Positions 1-9,373 of a stretch of DNA of 64,000 bases are shown piece after piece. The position numbers were made by a program, and so were the translations under genes. Source of the stretch: an uncultured Clostridia bacterium (GTDB lineage Bacteria > Bacillota > Clostridia > Christensenellales > Aristaeellaceae); assembly GCA_937906775.1 (NCBI GenBank), contig CALCUD010000068.1, forward strand, positions 1 through 64,000, read 5' to 3'. Positions within the stretch are counted from its first letter, which is position 1, and each line of letters begins with the position of its first letter. The notes under the pieces are model-generated. The model was not told where the DNA came from, made no database searches, and saw only the letters and a program-made list of their open reading frames with translations.

Positions 1-1419
1 GACAAGTTCATCCTCGATGACTTCTTCTTCACCGCCTGCCGCTGCGAAATGTGCATCCGGGAAAAGGGAAGACGCTCCTGGAAGGATTTCCGGCTGGCCC
101 GGATGGAAGAATTTTCCCGGGAACTGGTCGCCGCCGCGAAAGAGGTCAATCCGGAATGCACCTGTATCATCAAATATCCGAACTGGTATGAATCATATCA
201 GGAATGCGGCTATAATCCTCGGGCTGAGAAGGATATCTTTGATATGGTCTATACCGGTACGGAATCCCGCAACAGCAATTACAGCGGACAGCATCTGCAG
301 CGCTATCTGAGCTATTCCCTGATCCGCCTGATGGAGAACATAGCTCCCGGACGGAACGGAGGGGGCTGGATCGACCTGTACGGATCGGAACCCAATATCA
401 ATTTCTATCTGCAGCAGGCGGAGTTGACGTATTTTGCCAAAGCGCGGGAGCTGATGCTTTTTAATTTTGAACACGTGCTTCATACGCCGGCGGCTGCGGC
501 GCTCGGTGTGGCGCTGGAACGTCTGGACCGGATTTTCCCGCAGCTGGGAAATCCGGCCGGTGTTTCCGTTTATGAACCCTATGACGCCGACGGGGAAGAT
601 CAGCTGATGAACTATCTGGGACAGTGCGGAATTCCGCTGGAACCTGTTCCGTATTTCGACGGAGAGGCGGATGAGATCCTGCTGACAGAGAGCGCCGCCG
701 CGGATCCGGAGATCGTGGAGAAGCTTGAGAAGTATGTCCGGGAGGGCGGCATCGCCGTGGTCACCGGCGGCTTTCTCCGGGCGACCGCAGACCGCGGGCT
801 TTCGGACATGACTTCTGTCCGTCCGACTGACCGGAAAATGAGCGGCACCCGGTTCCAGATGACGGCATATGCCGTTTCCTCCGGAGAAACGGTGCAGTCG
901 GACGAACCGGTTACGCTGACTGTCATGAACCATAAAAACAACGCGACCTGGTACGATGTGCTTCTGCACACGAATGACAACAGTACCGCCCTGATGACGG
1001 AGGATTATTACGGAAAGGGATATCTGTATATCCTGAATATTCCGGATAATCCCGGAGATCTGTACCGCCTGCCGGCTGAGGTTCTCGGCGCAATCGGAAA
1101 GGATTTTGCCCGCCGCGCGCCGCTGTATCTGACCGTAAAGGCGCCCTTCAATCTGTATCTGTATGACAATGATGTTTTCGGCGTCTACAATCTGAACGGA
1201 TTCAAACAGACAGCGGAGGTCACGCTGCTCGGAGAGGAACTGGCCGGGTTCGAGGACCTTGAAACCGGGATCCGGTATACCGAGCCGCATCATCTGAATC
1301 CGATGCCGAAGCGCGAGGGCGACAGCGCGACCGCAAGGAAGGAGCCGGAGGAGAAGGTGTTCAAATTGCCGGTATATCCGGGTACCTACCGGTTTTTCCG
1401 CCTGATCAGGAACAAATGA
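1..1419 (+). CDS. glycosidase-like protein, 5'-truncated by window edge
   Basis: The reading frame is open from base 1 (the residues before the first in-frame Met read DKFILDDFFFTACRCE), so the start lies outside the window. About 472 residues are visible. The first ~170 residues look like the end of a TIM-barrel glycosidase-like domain (DDFFF, then WYESYQECG, then GGGWIDLYG). The middle (NPAGVSVYEPYDADGED to GGIAVVTGGFL) has the feel of the flavodoxin-like, amidotransferase-type domain found in trimeric beta-galactosidase-like enzymes, and the C-terminus is beta-rich. No catalytic pair can be assigned with confidence. It is followed by a strong terminator. It could equally be a non-catalytic family member; I would only call it carbohydrate-related. 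Confidence 0.5.
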   Translation, partial: DKFILDDFFFTACRCEMCIREKGRRSWKDFRLARMEEFSRELVAAAKEVNPECTCIIKYPNWYESYQECGYNPRAEKDIFDMVYTGTESRNSNYSGQHLQRYLSYSLIRLMENIAPGRNGGGWIDLYGSEPNINFYLQQAELTYFAKARELMLFNFEHVLHTPAAAALGVALERLDRIFPQLGNPAGVSVYEPYDADGEDQLMNYLGQCGIPLEPVPYFDGEADEILLTESAAADPEIVEKLEKYVREGGIAVVTGGFLRATADRGLSDMTSVRPTDRKMSGTRFQMTAYAVSSGETVQSDEPVTLTVMNHKNNATWYDVLLHTNDNSTALMTEDYYGKGYLYILNIPDNPGDLYRLPAEVLGAIGKDFARRAPLYLTVKAPFNLYLYDNDVFGVYNLNGFKQTAEVTLLGEELAGFEDLETGIRYTEPHHLNPMPKREGDSATARKEPEEKVFKLPVYPGTYRFFRLIRNK

Positions 1420-1444
1420 CGGTTTTGCTTTTTATCGGGATGAT

Positions 1445-1471
1445 GGATGCGCGGATCCGCGCATCCTTTTT
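1445..1471 (+). terminator. Rho-independent terminator
   Basis: A perfect 22-base palindromic stem (GGATGCGCG, GATC centre, CGCGCATCC) is followed directly by five T. It ends the glycosidase-like gene and lies just before the MATE promoter. Confidence 0.85.
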
Positions 1472-1479
1472 GGCTGACA

Positions 1480-1508
1480 TTGTTTCCCGGTGAAGAATAT
1501 GTTAAGAT
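1480..1508 (+). promoter_or_regulatory. sigma-A-type promoter candidate for the MATE gene
   Basis: TTGTTT, 17-base spacer, TAAGAT. It lies between the upstream terminator and the MATE start, about 30 bases before the ATG. The same TAAGAT minus-10 recurs at two other promoters in this window. Confidence 0.5.
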
Positions 1509-1539
1509 AAGCCGATTTTTGAGGGGGTTTGTTCTGAAG

Positions 1540-2946
1540 ATGAAACAGCGGTTGCGTTTCGGGGCATATGCGGGGATGATCCCTGTCATTCTCCGTCTGG
1601 CCTGGCCTACCATGCTGGAGCAGCTGATGCAGACCCTTGTGCAGTATATCGATACCGCCATGGTCGGATCGCTGGGGACAGAGGCCACTGCGGCTGTAGG
1701 CGCGACCGCTACGGTGAACTGGCTGATCGGGAGCACGGTTTCCGCTTTCGGAATCGGGTTTCTGACCTTTATTGCCCGGGCGCTGGGATGCGGGGACAGG
1801 GAACGCGCCGCCCGTGTGGCTTCGCAATCCACGTTGGCGGTCCTCTTTGCGGGAACGCTGTTTACGGTACTGCCGTTGACGCTGTACCGGCAGGTTCCGG
1901 TCTGGATGCGGATCGATACGTCCATACGGGATACCGCAGCCCGATATTTCTTCATTCTTTATACGCCGATGCTCTTCAGGGCTGCGACTGTGATCTACGG
2001 AACAGCGCTCCGGGCGGCCGGAGATACCCGGACACCCATGCGGGTCGGAGTGCTGGTCAATCTGGTCAATGTGGTTTTGAATTTCCTGTTGATTTATCCG
2101 ACCCGGGAGCTTGCTCTTTTCGGGACCGGGTTTACGATGCCCGGCGCGGGGATGGGCGTGATCGGCGCGGCGGTGGCCAGCGCCGCCGCATATGTATTCG
2201 GAGGGATCTGCATTACCCGCGTGCTGTGGCGCCATCCGCTGATTTCTCCGCGCGGCAGGCAGCTGAAGCCGGATCCGGAGATCCTGAAACCGTGCCTGAA
2301 GGTGGCGATCCCCAACATGCTGCAGCGGTTTGCCACCTCCTTCGGATATGTGGCTTTCGCGTCCATGATCAATTCACTGGGAGAAGTCTCCACGGCGGCG
2401 CATACGATCGCCAATACGGTGGAATCCGCTTTCTATGTGCCCGGCTACGGGATGCAGACAGCTGCCGCGACGCTGTCCGGGAACGCGCTCGGCGCGAAGG
2501 ATGAAAAGAAAATGCGTCTTCTTTCCCGGACGGCTGTCGGCATAGAAGTCGCGCTGATGCTTCTTTCCGGCGGACTTTTGTTTGCGTTTGCTCCGGCGAT
2601 GGCCGGCCTGTTTACCCGGGATGAGCGGGTTCTGACGCTGTGTGTGACCGTCCTGCGGATGGTGGCGGTTTCCGAACCTTTCTACGGCGTTTCCATCATC
2701 ATCGAAGGAATGATGCAGGGGGTCGGGGAAACGGTCAAGCCGCTGATATGCGGGATCAGTACGATGTGGATCGTCAGGATCGGCGGAACATTCCTGTGCA
2801 TCTCTGTGCTGGGCCGGGGCCTGACATCAGCCTGGGGATGCATGATCGCTCATAATATGACGATGTTTCTTCTGATGCTGATCCTTTATCTCCGGGGGTC
2901 ATGGAACCCTTTGAGAGCAGACCGGCTGAACCGGCCGGAACCGTAG
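1540..2946 (+). CDS. MATE family efflux transporter
   Basis: A 468-residue polytopic inner-membrane protein with the two-fold repeated 12-helix organisation of MATE (DinF/NorM-like) sodium- or proton-coupled drug/metabolite exporters. Diagnostic stretches are the first helix with RLAWPTMLEQLMQT, the loop MVGSLGTEATAAVG, and the second-half equivalents (IPNMLQRFATSFGY; VPGYGMQTAAATLSGNALGA). Length fits the family (about 440-480). I chose the ATG preceding KQRLRF; an in-frame ATG lies 93 bases upstream but gives a non-membrane N-terminus that overlaps the promoter. A GAGGGG motif sits 13 bases before the chosen start, a long spacing. Monocistronic between two terminators. Substrate unknown. 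Confidence 0.88.
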   Translation: MKQRLRFGAYAGMIPVILRLAWPTMLEQLMQTLVQYIDTAMVGSLGTEATAAVGATATVNWLIGSTVSAFGIGFLTFIARALGCGDRERAARVASQSTLAVLFAGTLFTVLPLTLYRQVPVWMRIDTSIRDTAARYFFILYTPMLFRAATVIYGTALRAAGDTRTPMRVGVLVNLVNVVLNFLLIYPTRELALFGTGFTMPGAGMGVIGAAVASAAAYVFGGICITRVLWRHPLISPRGRQLKPDPEILKPCLKVAIPNMLQRFATSFGYVAFASMINSLGEVSTAAHTIANTVESAFYVPGYGMQTAAATLSGNALGAKDEKKMRLLSRTAVGIEVALMLLSGGLLFAFAPAMAGLFTRDERVLTLCVTVLRMVAVSEPFYGVSIIIEGMMQGVGETVKPLICGISTMWIVRIGGTFLCISVLGRGLTSAWGCMIAHNMTMFLLMLILYLRGSWNPLRADRLNRPEP

Positions 2947-3008
2947 GTTCTTTTCAGGGGAAAAGGCGAACGCTTTCCGTTCCGGAACAAAACTGGATTT
3001 CCCGCCGG

Positions 3009-3034
3009 GCTCCGCGGCACAGCGGGGCTTTTTT
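3009..3034 (+). terminator. Rho-independent terminator after MATE gene
   Basis: Stem GCTCCGC / GCGGGGC (one G-U pair), loop GGCACA, followed by six T. Confidence 0.8.
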
Positions 3035-3098
3035 CTGTTCCGGGGAAACAGAAGGACAAAAAAGTCGATTTTCATAATGATTTGGTAGAGTTTGTATA

Positions 3099-3127
3099 TT
3101 TTCGCCTGAAACGGAAAAAGGCATAAT
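3099..3127 (+). promoter_or_regulatory. weak promoter candidate for the etf operon
   Basis: TTTTCG, 17-base spacer, CATAAT, about 105 bases before the chosen etfB start. The region 3060-3130 is AT-rich and offers alternative minus-10 boxes (TATATT at 3095), so the exact promoter is uncertain. Confidence 0.3.
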
Positions 3128-3231
3128 AAATGTGGCAAGGTGTGTTCCGCATGTAACGATTGCGGGAAACCCGGATGAACGTTGTATATCCCGGATCAAG
3201 CCCGGATATTTTGAAAGGAGCTGTCTGGATC

Positions 3232-4014
3232 TTGAACATTTTCGTATGCATCAAACAGGTTCCGGCCACCAGCAAGGTGCAGGTGGACGAGGAAACAGGC
3301 GTGCTGAAGCGCAACGGCGTCGCGAGCAAAATGAATCCCTATGACCTGTACGCGCTTGAAACCGCTCTCCGCCTGAAGGCGGAAAACGGCGGAACCGTTA
3401 CGGTCGGGACCATGGGTCCGCCTCAGGCACAGGCCATTGTGAAGGAAGCCTACATGATGGGAGCCGATGACGGTTATGTGTTTTCAGACCGGCGGCTCGG
3501 CGGCGCGGATGTGCTGGCGACCAGCTATACGTTAAGCCAGGCGATCCGCAGCGTGGGAGATTTTGATCTGATCCTCTGCGGCAAGCAGACCACCGACGGC
3601 GATACCGCGCAGGTCGGTCCGGCCATTGCGGAACATATGGGGATCCCGCATGCGGCCTGGGTCAGCCGGCTGACAGTCACCGGCGACGGCGTGGACGCCG
3701 AACAGCAGCTGCAGGATGTGATCGAGACGGTACATATGCCGTTCCCGTGTCTGGTGACCGTGGAGCAGGACATTCATGTTCCCCGCCTTCCCAGCCTGAA
3801 GATCGCAAAGGAGATCGGGGATAAGCCGATCCATATTCAGGGTCTGGATACCTTCCTGGACACGGATGAGAGCCACTACGGCCTTTCCGGAAGTCCCACC
3901 CAGGTGGAACGGATCTTCCCCCCGGCCAATGATACGGAGCATGAGGTCTGGAACGCGGACGGGGATAACGCCGGACGTCTTCAGGATATTCTGAAGAAGT
4001 GGAAATTTGTGTAA
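3232..4014 (+). CDS. etfB: electron transfer flavoprotein beta subunit (copy 1)
   Basis: 260-residue EtfB: small subunit that binds AMP or, in bifurcating Etfs, a second FAD. Family signatures are the N-terminal IFVCIKQVPAT, the MNPYDLYALETALRL stretch, TMGPPQAQ and the nucleotide-loop CGKQTTDGDTAQVGP. The start is a TTG with AAAGGAG 11 bases upstream; the longer in-frame ATG at 3160 would add 24 residues with no match to EtfB N-termini. First gene of a tightly packed ten-gene operon; the next gene begins 14 bases later. Next to a ferredoxin-fused EtfA and an FAD dehydrogenase it resembles LctB of the Acetobacterium-type confurcating lactate dehydrogenase. Confidence 0.93.
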   Translation: MNIFVCIKQVPATSKVQVDEETGVLKRNGVASKMNPYDLYALETALRLKAENGGTVTVGTMGPPQAQAIVKEAYMMGADDGYVFSDRRLGGADVLATSYTLSQAIRSVGDFDLILCGKQTTDGDTAQVGPAIAEHMGIPHAAWVSRLTVTGDGVDAEQQLQDVIETVHMPFPCLVTVEQDIHVPRLPSLKIAKEIGDKPIHIQGLDTFLDTDESHYGLSGSPTQVERIFPPANDTEHEVWNADGDNAGRLQDILKKWKFV

Positions 4015-4028
4015 GGAGGGACACGACC

Positions 4029-5222
4029 GTGGCTAAAATTGCTGTACTTGAACGGAAATGCACCGGCTGTGGCCTGTGCAAGGATAACTGTCCTTTCGGC
4101 GCCATCGACATGGTGAACGGCAAGCCGGAGTTGAACGCAGCCTGCAAGGTGTGCGGCATTTGTGTGAAGAACTGTCCGCAGAAGGCGATCCTGAAGCTGG
4201 AGACCAAAGTGGACGATGTTGACAAGTCTAAATGGAACGATATTCTCGTTTTTACCGAAGTCAGCGGCGGACGGCTGCATCCCGTCGGACTGGAGCTGAT
4301 CGGGAAAGCCCTGGAGCTGGCGGCCAACGTGCCGGGCTTCAAGGTCAAGGCGGCGCTCGTCGGCGACGGTGTATCCGGCTATGCCGAAGAATTGCGCCAT
4401 TACGGAGTCAGCGAAGTTGCGGTATATGACGATCCGGAACTGGGTTATTTCCGGGCGGACGCTTATGCCTGCTGCGTGGAGGATTATATCCGGTACGCGC
4501 ACCCCAGCGTTGTTCTGGTGGGCGCTACTTCTCTGGGCCGTTCCCTGGCGCCCCGCCTGTCAACCCGGTTCCACACAGGACTGACGGCGGACTGCACCCG
4601 TCTGGAGCTGCGGGAGAATACGGATCTGGTCCAGATCCGTCCCGCCTTCGGCGGCAATATCATGGCGCAGATCGTAACGACCCATACCCGGCCGCAGTTT
4701 GCAACGGTCCGCTATAAAGTGATGAATCCTCCTGTCCGTCAGGAGACGGCGGAGGGAACCGTGATCGTCCGTAAACTGCCGAAGACGGTGGCGGACTGCC
4801 GGGGAAAGAAAGTTTCCGTGATACCCGTACCGCCGAAGAAGAGCATTTCCGACGCGGAAATTCTTGTTGTCGGCGGACGCGGACTGCAGAAGGAATCTGA
4901 TCTGGAAATGATCAGGGAACTGGCGTCTTTGCTCGGCGGCGACTGGGCGACCACGCGTCCGCTGGTCGAAAAGGGCTGGACGACCAATGAGCGTCAGATC
5001 GGCCTTTCCGGCCGTACGGTCCGGCCGCGGCTGATCATTACCTGCGGCGTTAGCGGTGCGATCCAGTTCACCAGCTGTATGAACGCCAGCGATCATATTG
5101 TTTCCATCAACTCGGATCCCGCGGCACCGATTTTCGACGTGGCGCATATTGCCATCGTGGACGATCTGTATAAAGTGGTACCCGCGCTGATCGCGAAGCT
5201 GAAGGAGGGCAAGGAAGCATGA
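4029..5222 (+). CDS. etfA: electron transfer flavoprotein alpha subunit with N-terminal ferredoxin domain
   Basis: 397-residue EtfA. Residues 11-49 carry two CxxCxxCxxxC sets (C11/14/17/21 and C39/42/45/49), i.e. a 2[4Fe-4S] ferredoxin domain fused in front of the EtfA body. The C-terminal FAD domain shows GGRGLQ, GGDWATTRPLVEKGW, a glutamine-ILGLSGR-type loop (ERQIGLSGRTV) and GVSGAIQF. The GTG start has AAGGAGGG 8 bases upstream. Such fusions occur in LctC-type and CarE-type Etfs that couple NAD and ferredoxin to a flavin dehydrogenase. Overlaps the next start by 4 bases (ATGA), which implies translational coupling to the dehydrogenase. Confidence 0.93.
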   Translation: MAKIAVLERKCTGCGLCKDNCPFGAIDMVNGKPELNAACKVCGICVKNCPQKAILKLETKVDDVDKSKWNDILVFTEVSGGRLHPVGLELIGKALELAANVPGFKVKAALVGDGVSGYAEELRHYGVSEVAVYDDPELGYFRADAYACCVEDYIRYAHPSVVLVGATSLGRSLAPRLSTRFHTGLTADCTRLELRENTDLVQIRPAFGGNIMAQIVTTHTRPQFATVRYKVMNPPVRQETAEGTVIVRKLPKTVADCRGKKVSVIPVPPKKSISDAEILVVGGRGLQKESDLEMIRELASLLGGDWATTRPLVEKGWTTNERQIGLSGRTVRPRLIITCGVSGAIQFTSCMNASDHIVSINSDPAAPIFDVAHIAIVDDLYKVVPALIAKLKEGKEA

Positions 5223-6616
5223 GCAATTTCAAGCAGGTGACGGAAGCGGATCTGGAATATTTCCGTTCTGTTCTGTCCGATCGCGTTTTCTCCGGTGAAG
5301 ATATTTCCACGGACTATGACCATGACGAAATGACCGAATACGGTCACTTCAAGCCGGAAGCCGTGCTTCAGGCGCTGACGGCGGATGAAGTGAGCAGGAT
5401 TCTCGCTTACTGCAATGAACATCACATCGCGGTAACGCCCCGCGGCGCGGGTACGGGCCTGTGCGGCGGATGCGTCGCTGTTCACGGCGGCGTGGTTCTG
5501 AGCACTGAAAAGATGAAAAAGGTGCTTGAGGTCGATACAAAAAATATGACGGCTACCGTTGAACCCGGCGTGCTGCTGATGGAGTTCCCCAAATCGCTGG
5601 AGGGGACCGGTCTGTTCTATCCTCCGGATCCCGGCGAGAAAACCGCGACCATGGGCGGAAACGCCATGACCAACGCGGGCGGGATGCGCGCCGTACGCTA
5701 CGGCGTGACGCGGGATTATATTCTCGGTATGCAGGTCGTGCTGGCGGACGGCAGCATCATCGAGCTGGGCGGGAAGAATGTCAAAACCTCTTCCGGATAC
5801 AGCCTGATCGATCTGATGATCGGTTCTGAAGGAACGCTGGGTTTCCTGACCCGGCTGACGGTCAAGCTCGTTCCGGAACCGAAGACGAATATTTCCCTGC
5901 TGATGCCCTTTGACGATCTGGACGCCTGTATCGGCGCGGTCCCTCAGGTGCTGGCTGCCGGATGCGATCCGACCGCTGTGGAATTTATGGAACGCGAGGT
6001 GATCTCCTGCGCGGAGACCTATCTGGGGAAACAGTTCCCGGACACCAGCGCAAATGCTTATCTTCTCATCCGGCTGGACGGGGCGAGCTATGACGCGCTG
6101 AAGCCTTCCATTGATACGCTGACTGATCTGGCGCTGTCTATCGGTGCGAAGGATGTGCTGCTGGCGGATACCGATGAGCGCAAGGAGAGCATCTGGAATG
6201 CCCGGGGCGCTTTCCTGGAAGCTATCAAGGGATCGACCAGCACCATGGACGAGTGCGACGTTGTGGTCCCGCGGGAACTGATCCCGGCTTTCGTTCACCG
6301 CAGTGTGGAGATCGGTGAGGAAACCGGTGTCCGGATCCGTTCCTTCGGTCATGCCGGAGACGGCAATCTGCATATTTACGCCTGCCGCGACGGTATGGAT
6401 GAGGAAACATGGAAAGCCAGTGTGAAGAAAGTGATGGACGGCCTTTACGCCGCGGCACGGGAAATGAACGGAGCTGTCAGCGGCGAGCACGGTATCGGAC
6501 ACGCCAAGAAAGGATTCCTTGCGGAGGATCTGGGAGAGACCCAGATGAATCTGATGCGCGGGATCAAAGCGGCATTTGACCCGAACGGGATCCTGAATCC
6601 CGGGAAGGTGGTATGA
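5219..6616 (+). CDS. FAD-linked 2-hydroxyacid dehydrogenase (GlcD/LctD family)
   Basis: 465 residues, matching the GlcD/D-lactate dehydrogenase family (PCMH-type FAD domain plus FAD-oxidase C-terminal domain). Seen: TPRGAGTGLCGGCV (residues 73-86) for the FAD pyrophosphate, DPGEKTATMGGNAMTNAGG, SSGYSLIDLMIGSEGTLG, and near the C-terminus SFGHAGDGNLHIY and SGEHGIGHAKKGFL with the substrate/flavin His residues. No iron-sulfur domain of its own. Coupled to the ferredoxin-type Etf upstream and a LarA racemase downstream, the natural reading is lactate (or related 2-hydroxyacid) oxidation with electrons passed to Etf. The actual hydroxyacid is not proven. Confidence 0.88.
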   Translation: MSNFKQVTEADLEYFRSVLSDRVFSGEDISTDYDHDEMTEYGHFKPEAVLQALTADEVSRILAYCNEHHIAVTPRGAGTGLCGGCVAVHGGVVLSTEKMKKVLEVDTKNMTATVEPGVLLMEFPKSLEGTGLFYPPDPGEKTATMGGNAMTNAGGMRAVRYGVTRDYILGMQVVLADGSIIELGGKNVKTSSGYSLIDLMIGSEGTLGFLTRLTVKLVPEPKTNISLLMPFDDLDACIGAVPQVLAAGCDPTAVEFMEREVISCAETYLGKQFPDTSANAYLLIRLDGASYDALKPSIDTLTDLALSIGAKDVLLADTDERKESIWNARGAFLEAIKGSTSTMDECDVVVPRELIPAFVHRSVEIGEETGVRIRSFGHAGDGNLHIYACRDGMDEETWKASVKKVMDGLYAAAREMNGAVSGEHGIGHAKKGFLAEDLGETQMNLMRGIKAAFDPNGILNPGKVV

Positions 6617-7890
6617 TGGGTATGACAGAGATCAGAATTCCTTACGGAAAGGGGTTCCAGACCCTGCATGTTCCGGAGGAACGGCTGGCGGCGGTGATCG
6701 ACGCGAAGCATCCCGAGGGGACCGGGGAGGATCAGACGGAGATTGTCCGGTCCGCGCTGGAAAACCCTGTCGGATCGCCCAGACTCCGGGAGATGGTACA
6801 GGATAAGAAAAAGATCCTGATCATTTCCTCCGATCATACGCGGCCGGTTCCCAGCCGGATCACCATGCCGCTGCTGCTGGAGGAGATCCGTGAAGGAAAT
6901 CCGGACGCTGAGATTACCATCCTGATCGCGACCGGTATGCACCGTCCGACGACAGAGGAGGAGATCCGGGCCCGTTACGGTGAGGAGATCGCCTCCCGGG
7001 AACGGATCGTTGTTCACCGCGCGAAGGAAATGGAACAGATGGCTTTCTTCGGTACGCTGCCTTCCGGCGGGGAGCTGTGGCTGAACCGGCTGGTGAAGGA
7101 AGCGGATCTGGTGTTATCGGAAGGCTTCATTGAACCGCACTTCTTCGCGGGCTTCTCCGGCGGAAGAAAGAGTATTCTGCCAGGCGTGGCTTCCGCGAAA
7201 ACGGTTCTTTACAATCATAACGCCAGGTTTATCCGGGATCCGCTCGCGCGGCAGGGAAGTCTGGACGGGAACCCGATCCATCGGGATATGCTGTTTGCCG
7301 CGCAGGCGGCGGGCCTTGCGTTTATCCTGAATGTGATCATTGACGCTGAAAAAAAGGTCATCGCGGCGTTTGCCGGGGATCCGGAGCAGGCGCACCGGAC
7401 GGGCTGCAGGCGCTGTGAGGAAATGAGCCGGGTAAAGCCGGAGATCGCGGACATCGCAGTGTCCTCCAACGGCGGATATCCTCTGGACCAGAATGTCTAT
7501 CAGAGCGTGAAGGGAATGACGGCCGCGGAAGCCTGCGTGCGTCAGGACGGTGTGATCATCATGAACGCCGCTCTGGGCGACGGACACGGGGGAGAGGATT
7601 TTTACCGCTGGTTTGCCGAACGGGAGAATGCCGCGGAAGTTACGCGGGATATTGAAAATATTCCGCCGGACAGTACGCGGATGGATCAATGGGAGGCTCA
7701 GATCCTGGCCCGGATCATGGGAAAAGCAACCTGTATTTTTGTGACCGGAGAGGAAAACCGGGAACTTGTCACGAAAATGCATCTGAAATGGGCACCGGAC
7801 GCGGACACCGCGCTGAACATGGCTACTGAAATTCTGGGGAGCTTCAGCAGGGTCACCGTGATTCCGGACGGCGTCAGCGTGATCCTTTGA
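6613..7890 (+). CDS. larA: LarA-family nickel-pincer 2-hydroxyacid racemase
   Basis: 425 residues. The four residues that bind the nickel-pincer cofactor and act in catalysis in Lactiplantibacillus LarA (H108, H174, K184, H200) have counterparts here at a constant offset of two: H110 (TGMHRPTT), H176 and K186 (EPHFFAGFSGGRKS) and H202 (YNHNARF). The lysine tether is therefore present. Overlaps the dehydrogenase stop by 4 bases; ATGs at 6616 and 6622 are alternative starts. LarA relatives include racemases and epimerases for other 2-hydroxyacids, so lactate is likely but not certain. The cofactor-making LarB/C/E genes are not in this window. Confidence 0.85.
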   Translation: MMGMTEIRIPYGKGFQTLHVPEERLAAVIDAKHPEGTGEDQTEIVRSALENPVGSPRLREMVQDKKKILIISSDHTRPVPSRITMPLLLEEIREGNPDAEITILIATGMHRPTTEEEIRARYGEEIASRERIVVHRAKEMEQMAFFGTLPSGGELWLNRLVKEADLVLSEGFIEPHFFAGFSGGRKSILPGVASAKTVLYNHNARFIRDPLARQGSLDGNPIHRDMLFAAQAAGLAFILNVIIDAEKKVIAAFAGDPEQAHRTGCRRCEEMSRVKPEIADIAVSSNGGYPLDQNVYQSVKGMTAAEACVRQDGVIIMNAALGDGHGGEDFYRWFAERENAAEVTRDIENIPPDSTRMDQWEAQILARIMGKATCIFVTGEENRELVTKMHLKWAPDADTALNMATEILGSFSRVTVIPDGVSVIL

Positions 7891-7906
7891 AAGGAAGAAT
7901 CGGCAC

Positions 7907-9373
7907 ATGAAATACCTGTTGGGGGTTGATTTCGGAGGAAGTTCCTCCAAGGCGACGCTGCTGGGTGAAGACGGAAAAGTCTATGCTACCGCAGGAAAGG
8001 AATACCCTACTTTCTATCCTGAAAACGGCTGGGCGGAGCAGGACCCGGATGACAGCTACCGTGCTCTGACGGACAATATCCGCGAGATCCTGAAGATCTC
8101 GGGTGTGAAGCCGTGTGAGATCGCGGCGCTCGCGCTGGACGCGGCGACGCATACAACTGTTCTGCTGGATGAAAACGACCGTCCTGTCCGCCGTGCGATC
8201 TACTGGACGGATACCCGCGCCTCTGCACAGGCGGACCGCCTGAAGCGGGAAATGGGGAGCGAGATCATCGCGGAATGCTATAACAGTGTTTCCAGCCTCT
8301 GGACGCTTCCCCAGCTGATCTGGCTGAAGGAGAATGAGCCTGAAACCATCCGGAAGACGCGGAAGGTCCTCGCAATGAAGGACTATATCCGCTATAAGCT
8401 GACCGGGGATTATGTCACGGATTCCATCGAGGCGATGGGGAATCTGCTGCTGGACGCCCGGAACAACCGCTGGAGTGAACGGTTCTGCGCGCTGTGCGGG
8501 ATCGATCCCGGGATTATGCCGGAAATTGTGGATCCTATGATGAAACTCAGCCCTCTGACGGAACAGGCGAGGGAAGATACGGGCCTTGAAAAGGGAACGG
8601 TCGTCATCACGGGCGCGACGGATACCGTGATGGAGGTTTACGCGGCCGGAGCGATCCGGCCTGGTCAGGCGACAGTGAAACTGGCGACCGCCGGACGGAT
8701 CTGCCCTGTGACGGATCATGCCGTGGTGGATCCGCGGCTGGTGACCTACCGCCATGTGGTCGACGGACTGTGGTATCCCGGAACGGCGACCAAGAGCTGC
8801 GCGGCGGCAAACCGCTGGTACCGGGATACTTTCGGCGGATCCTTCGGAGAAATGAGCGCCGCGGCCGCAACGGTCTCCCGCGGCTGCGAAGGGCTTTACT
8901 TTCATCCGTATCTTCAGGGGGAAATCACCCCGTATCTGAACGACAGGCTGCGCGCCAGCTTTACCGGCGCGGCAGGCTTTCATACGAAAGCGCATTTCAA
9001 CCGGGCCGTGCTGGAAGGCGTCGCATATTCCATGAAGGACTGTTTTGCAACGCTGACGGAGCTTGGTATCGCTCCGACGGAGGCAACTGCGATCGGCGGT
9101 GGCGCGAAGAGCGATCTGTGGCGTCAGATTCTGGCGGATATGCTGAATATCCCGCTGACAACAGTGGAGAATGTGGACAGCTCGCTGGGAAGCGCCATGC
9201 TGGCCGGAGTGGCTACCGGCGTTTTCGCGGATCACGGGGAAGCGGTAAACCGCTGCGTACGGATTTCCGGCGTGACAGAGCCGGATCCGGAGGGCGTCGC
9301 TTTCTACCGGGAGCATTTTGAAACATACAAACGGATCCAGCAGGCACTGGAACCGATCTATAACGCGCTATGA
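7907..9373 (+). CDS. FGGY-family carbohydrate kinase
   Basis: 488 residues, typical for xylulokinase/gluconokinase-type FGGY kinases. The N-terminal phosphate-1 loop reads GVDFGGSSSKATLL, the substrate region has GWAEQDPDD and WTDTRAS, and the second ATP-binding half carries GATDTVMEVY and AIGGGAKSDLWRQILAD. GAAAGGAAG lies ahead of the ATG; the stop overlaps the next etfB start (ATGA). It would phosphorylate a sugar, sugar alcohol or sugar acid; the substrate cannot be read off. Its place between a hydroxyacid dehydrogenase module and a second Etf pair suggests a polyol or sugar-acid pathway rather than plain xylose use. Confidence 0.87.
   Translation: MKYLLGVDFGGSSSKATLLGEDGKVYATAGKEYPTFYPENGWAEQDPDDSYRALTDNIREILKISGVKPCEIAALALDAATHTTVLLDENDRPVRRAIYWTDTRASAQADRLKREMGSEIIAECYNSVSSLWTLPQLIWLKENEPETIRKTRKVLAMKDYIRYKLTGDYVTDSIEAMGNLLLDARNNRWSERFCALCGIDPGIMPEIVDPMMKLSPLTEQAREDTGLEKGTVVITGATDTVMEVYAAGAIRPGQATVKLATAGRICPVTDHAVVDPRLVTYRHVVDGLWYPGTATKSCAAANRWYRDTFGGSFGEMSAAAATVSRGCEGLYFHPYLQGEITPYLNDRLRASFTGAAGFHTKAHFNRAVLEGVAYSMKDCFATLTELGIAPTEATAIGGGAKSDLWRQILADMLNIPLTTVENVDSSLGSAMLAGVATGVFADHGEAVNRCVRISGVTEPDPEGVAFYREHFETYKRIQQALEPIYNAL

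Noticed and set aside
3160..3231. N-terminal extension of EtfB from an upstream ATG
   Set aside because: The added residues do not resemble EtfB, while a TTG with AAAGGAG at proper spacing gives the conserved N-terminus.
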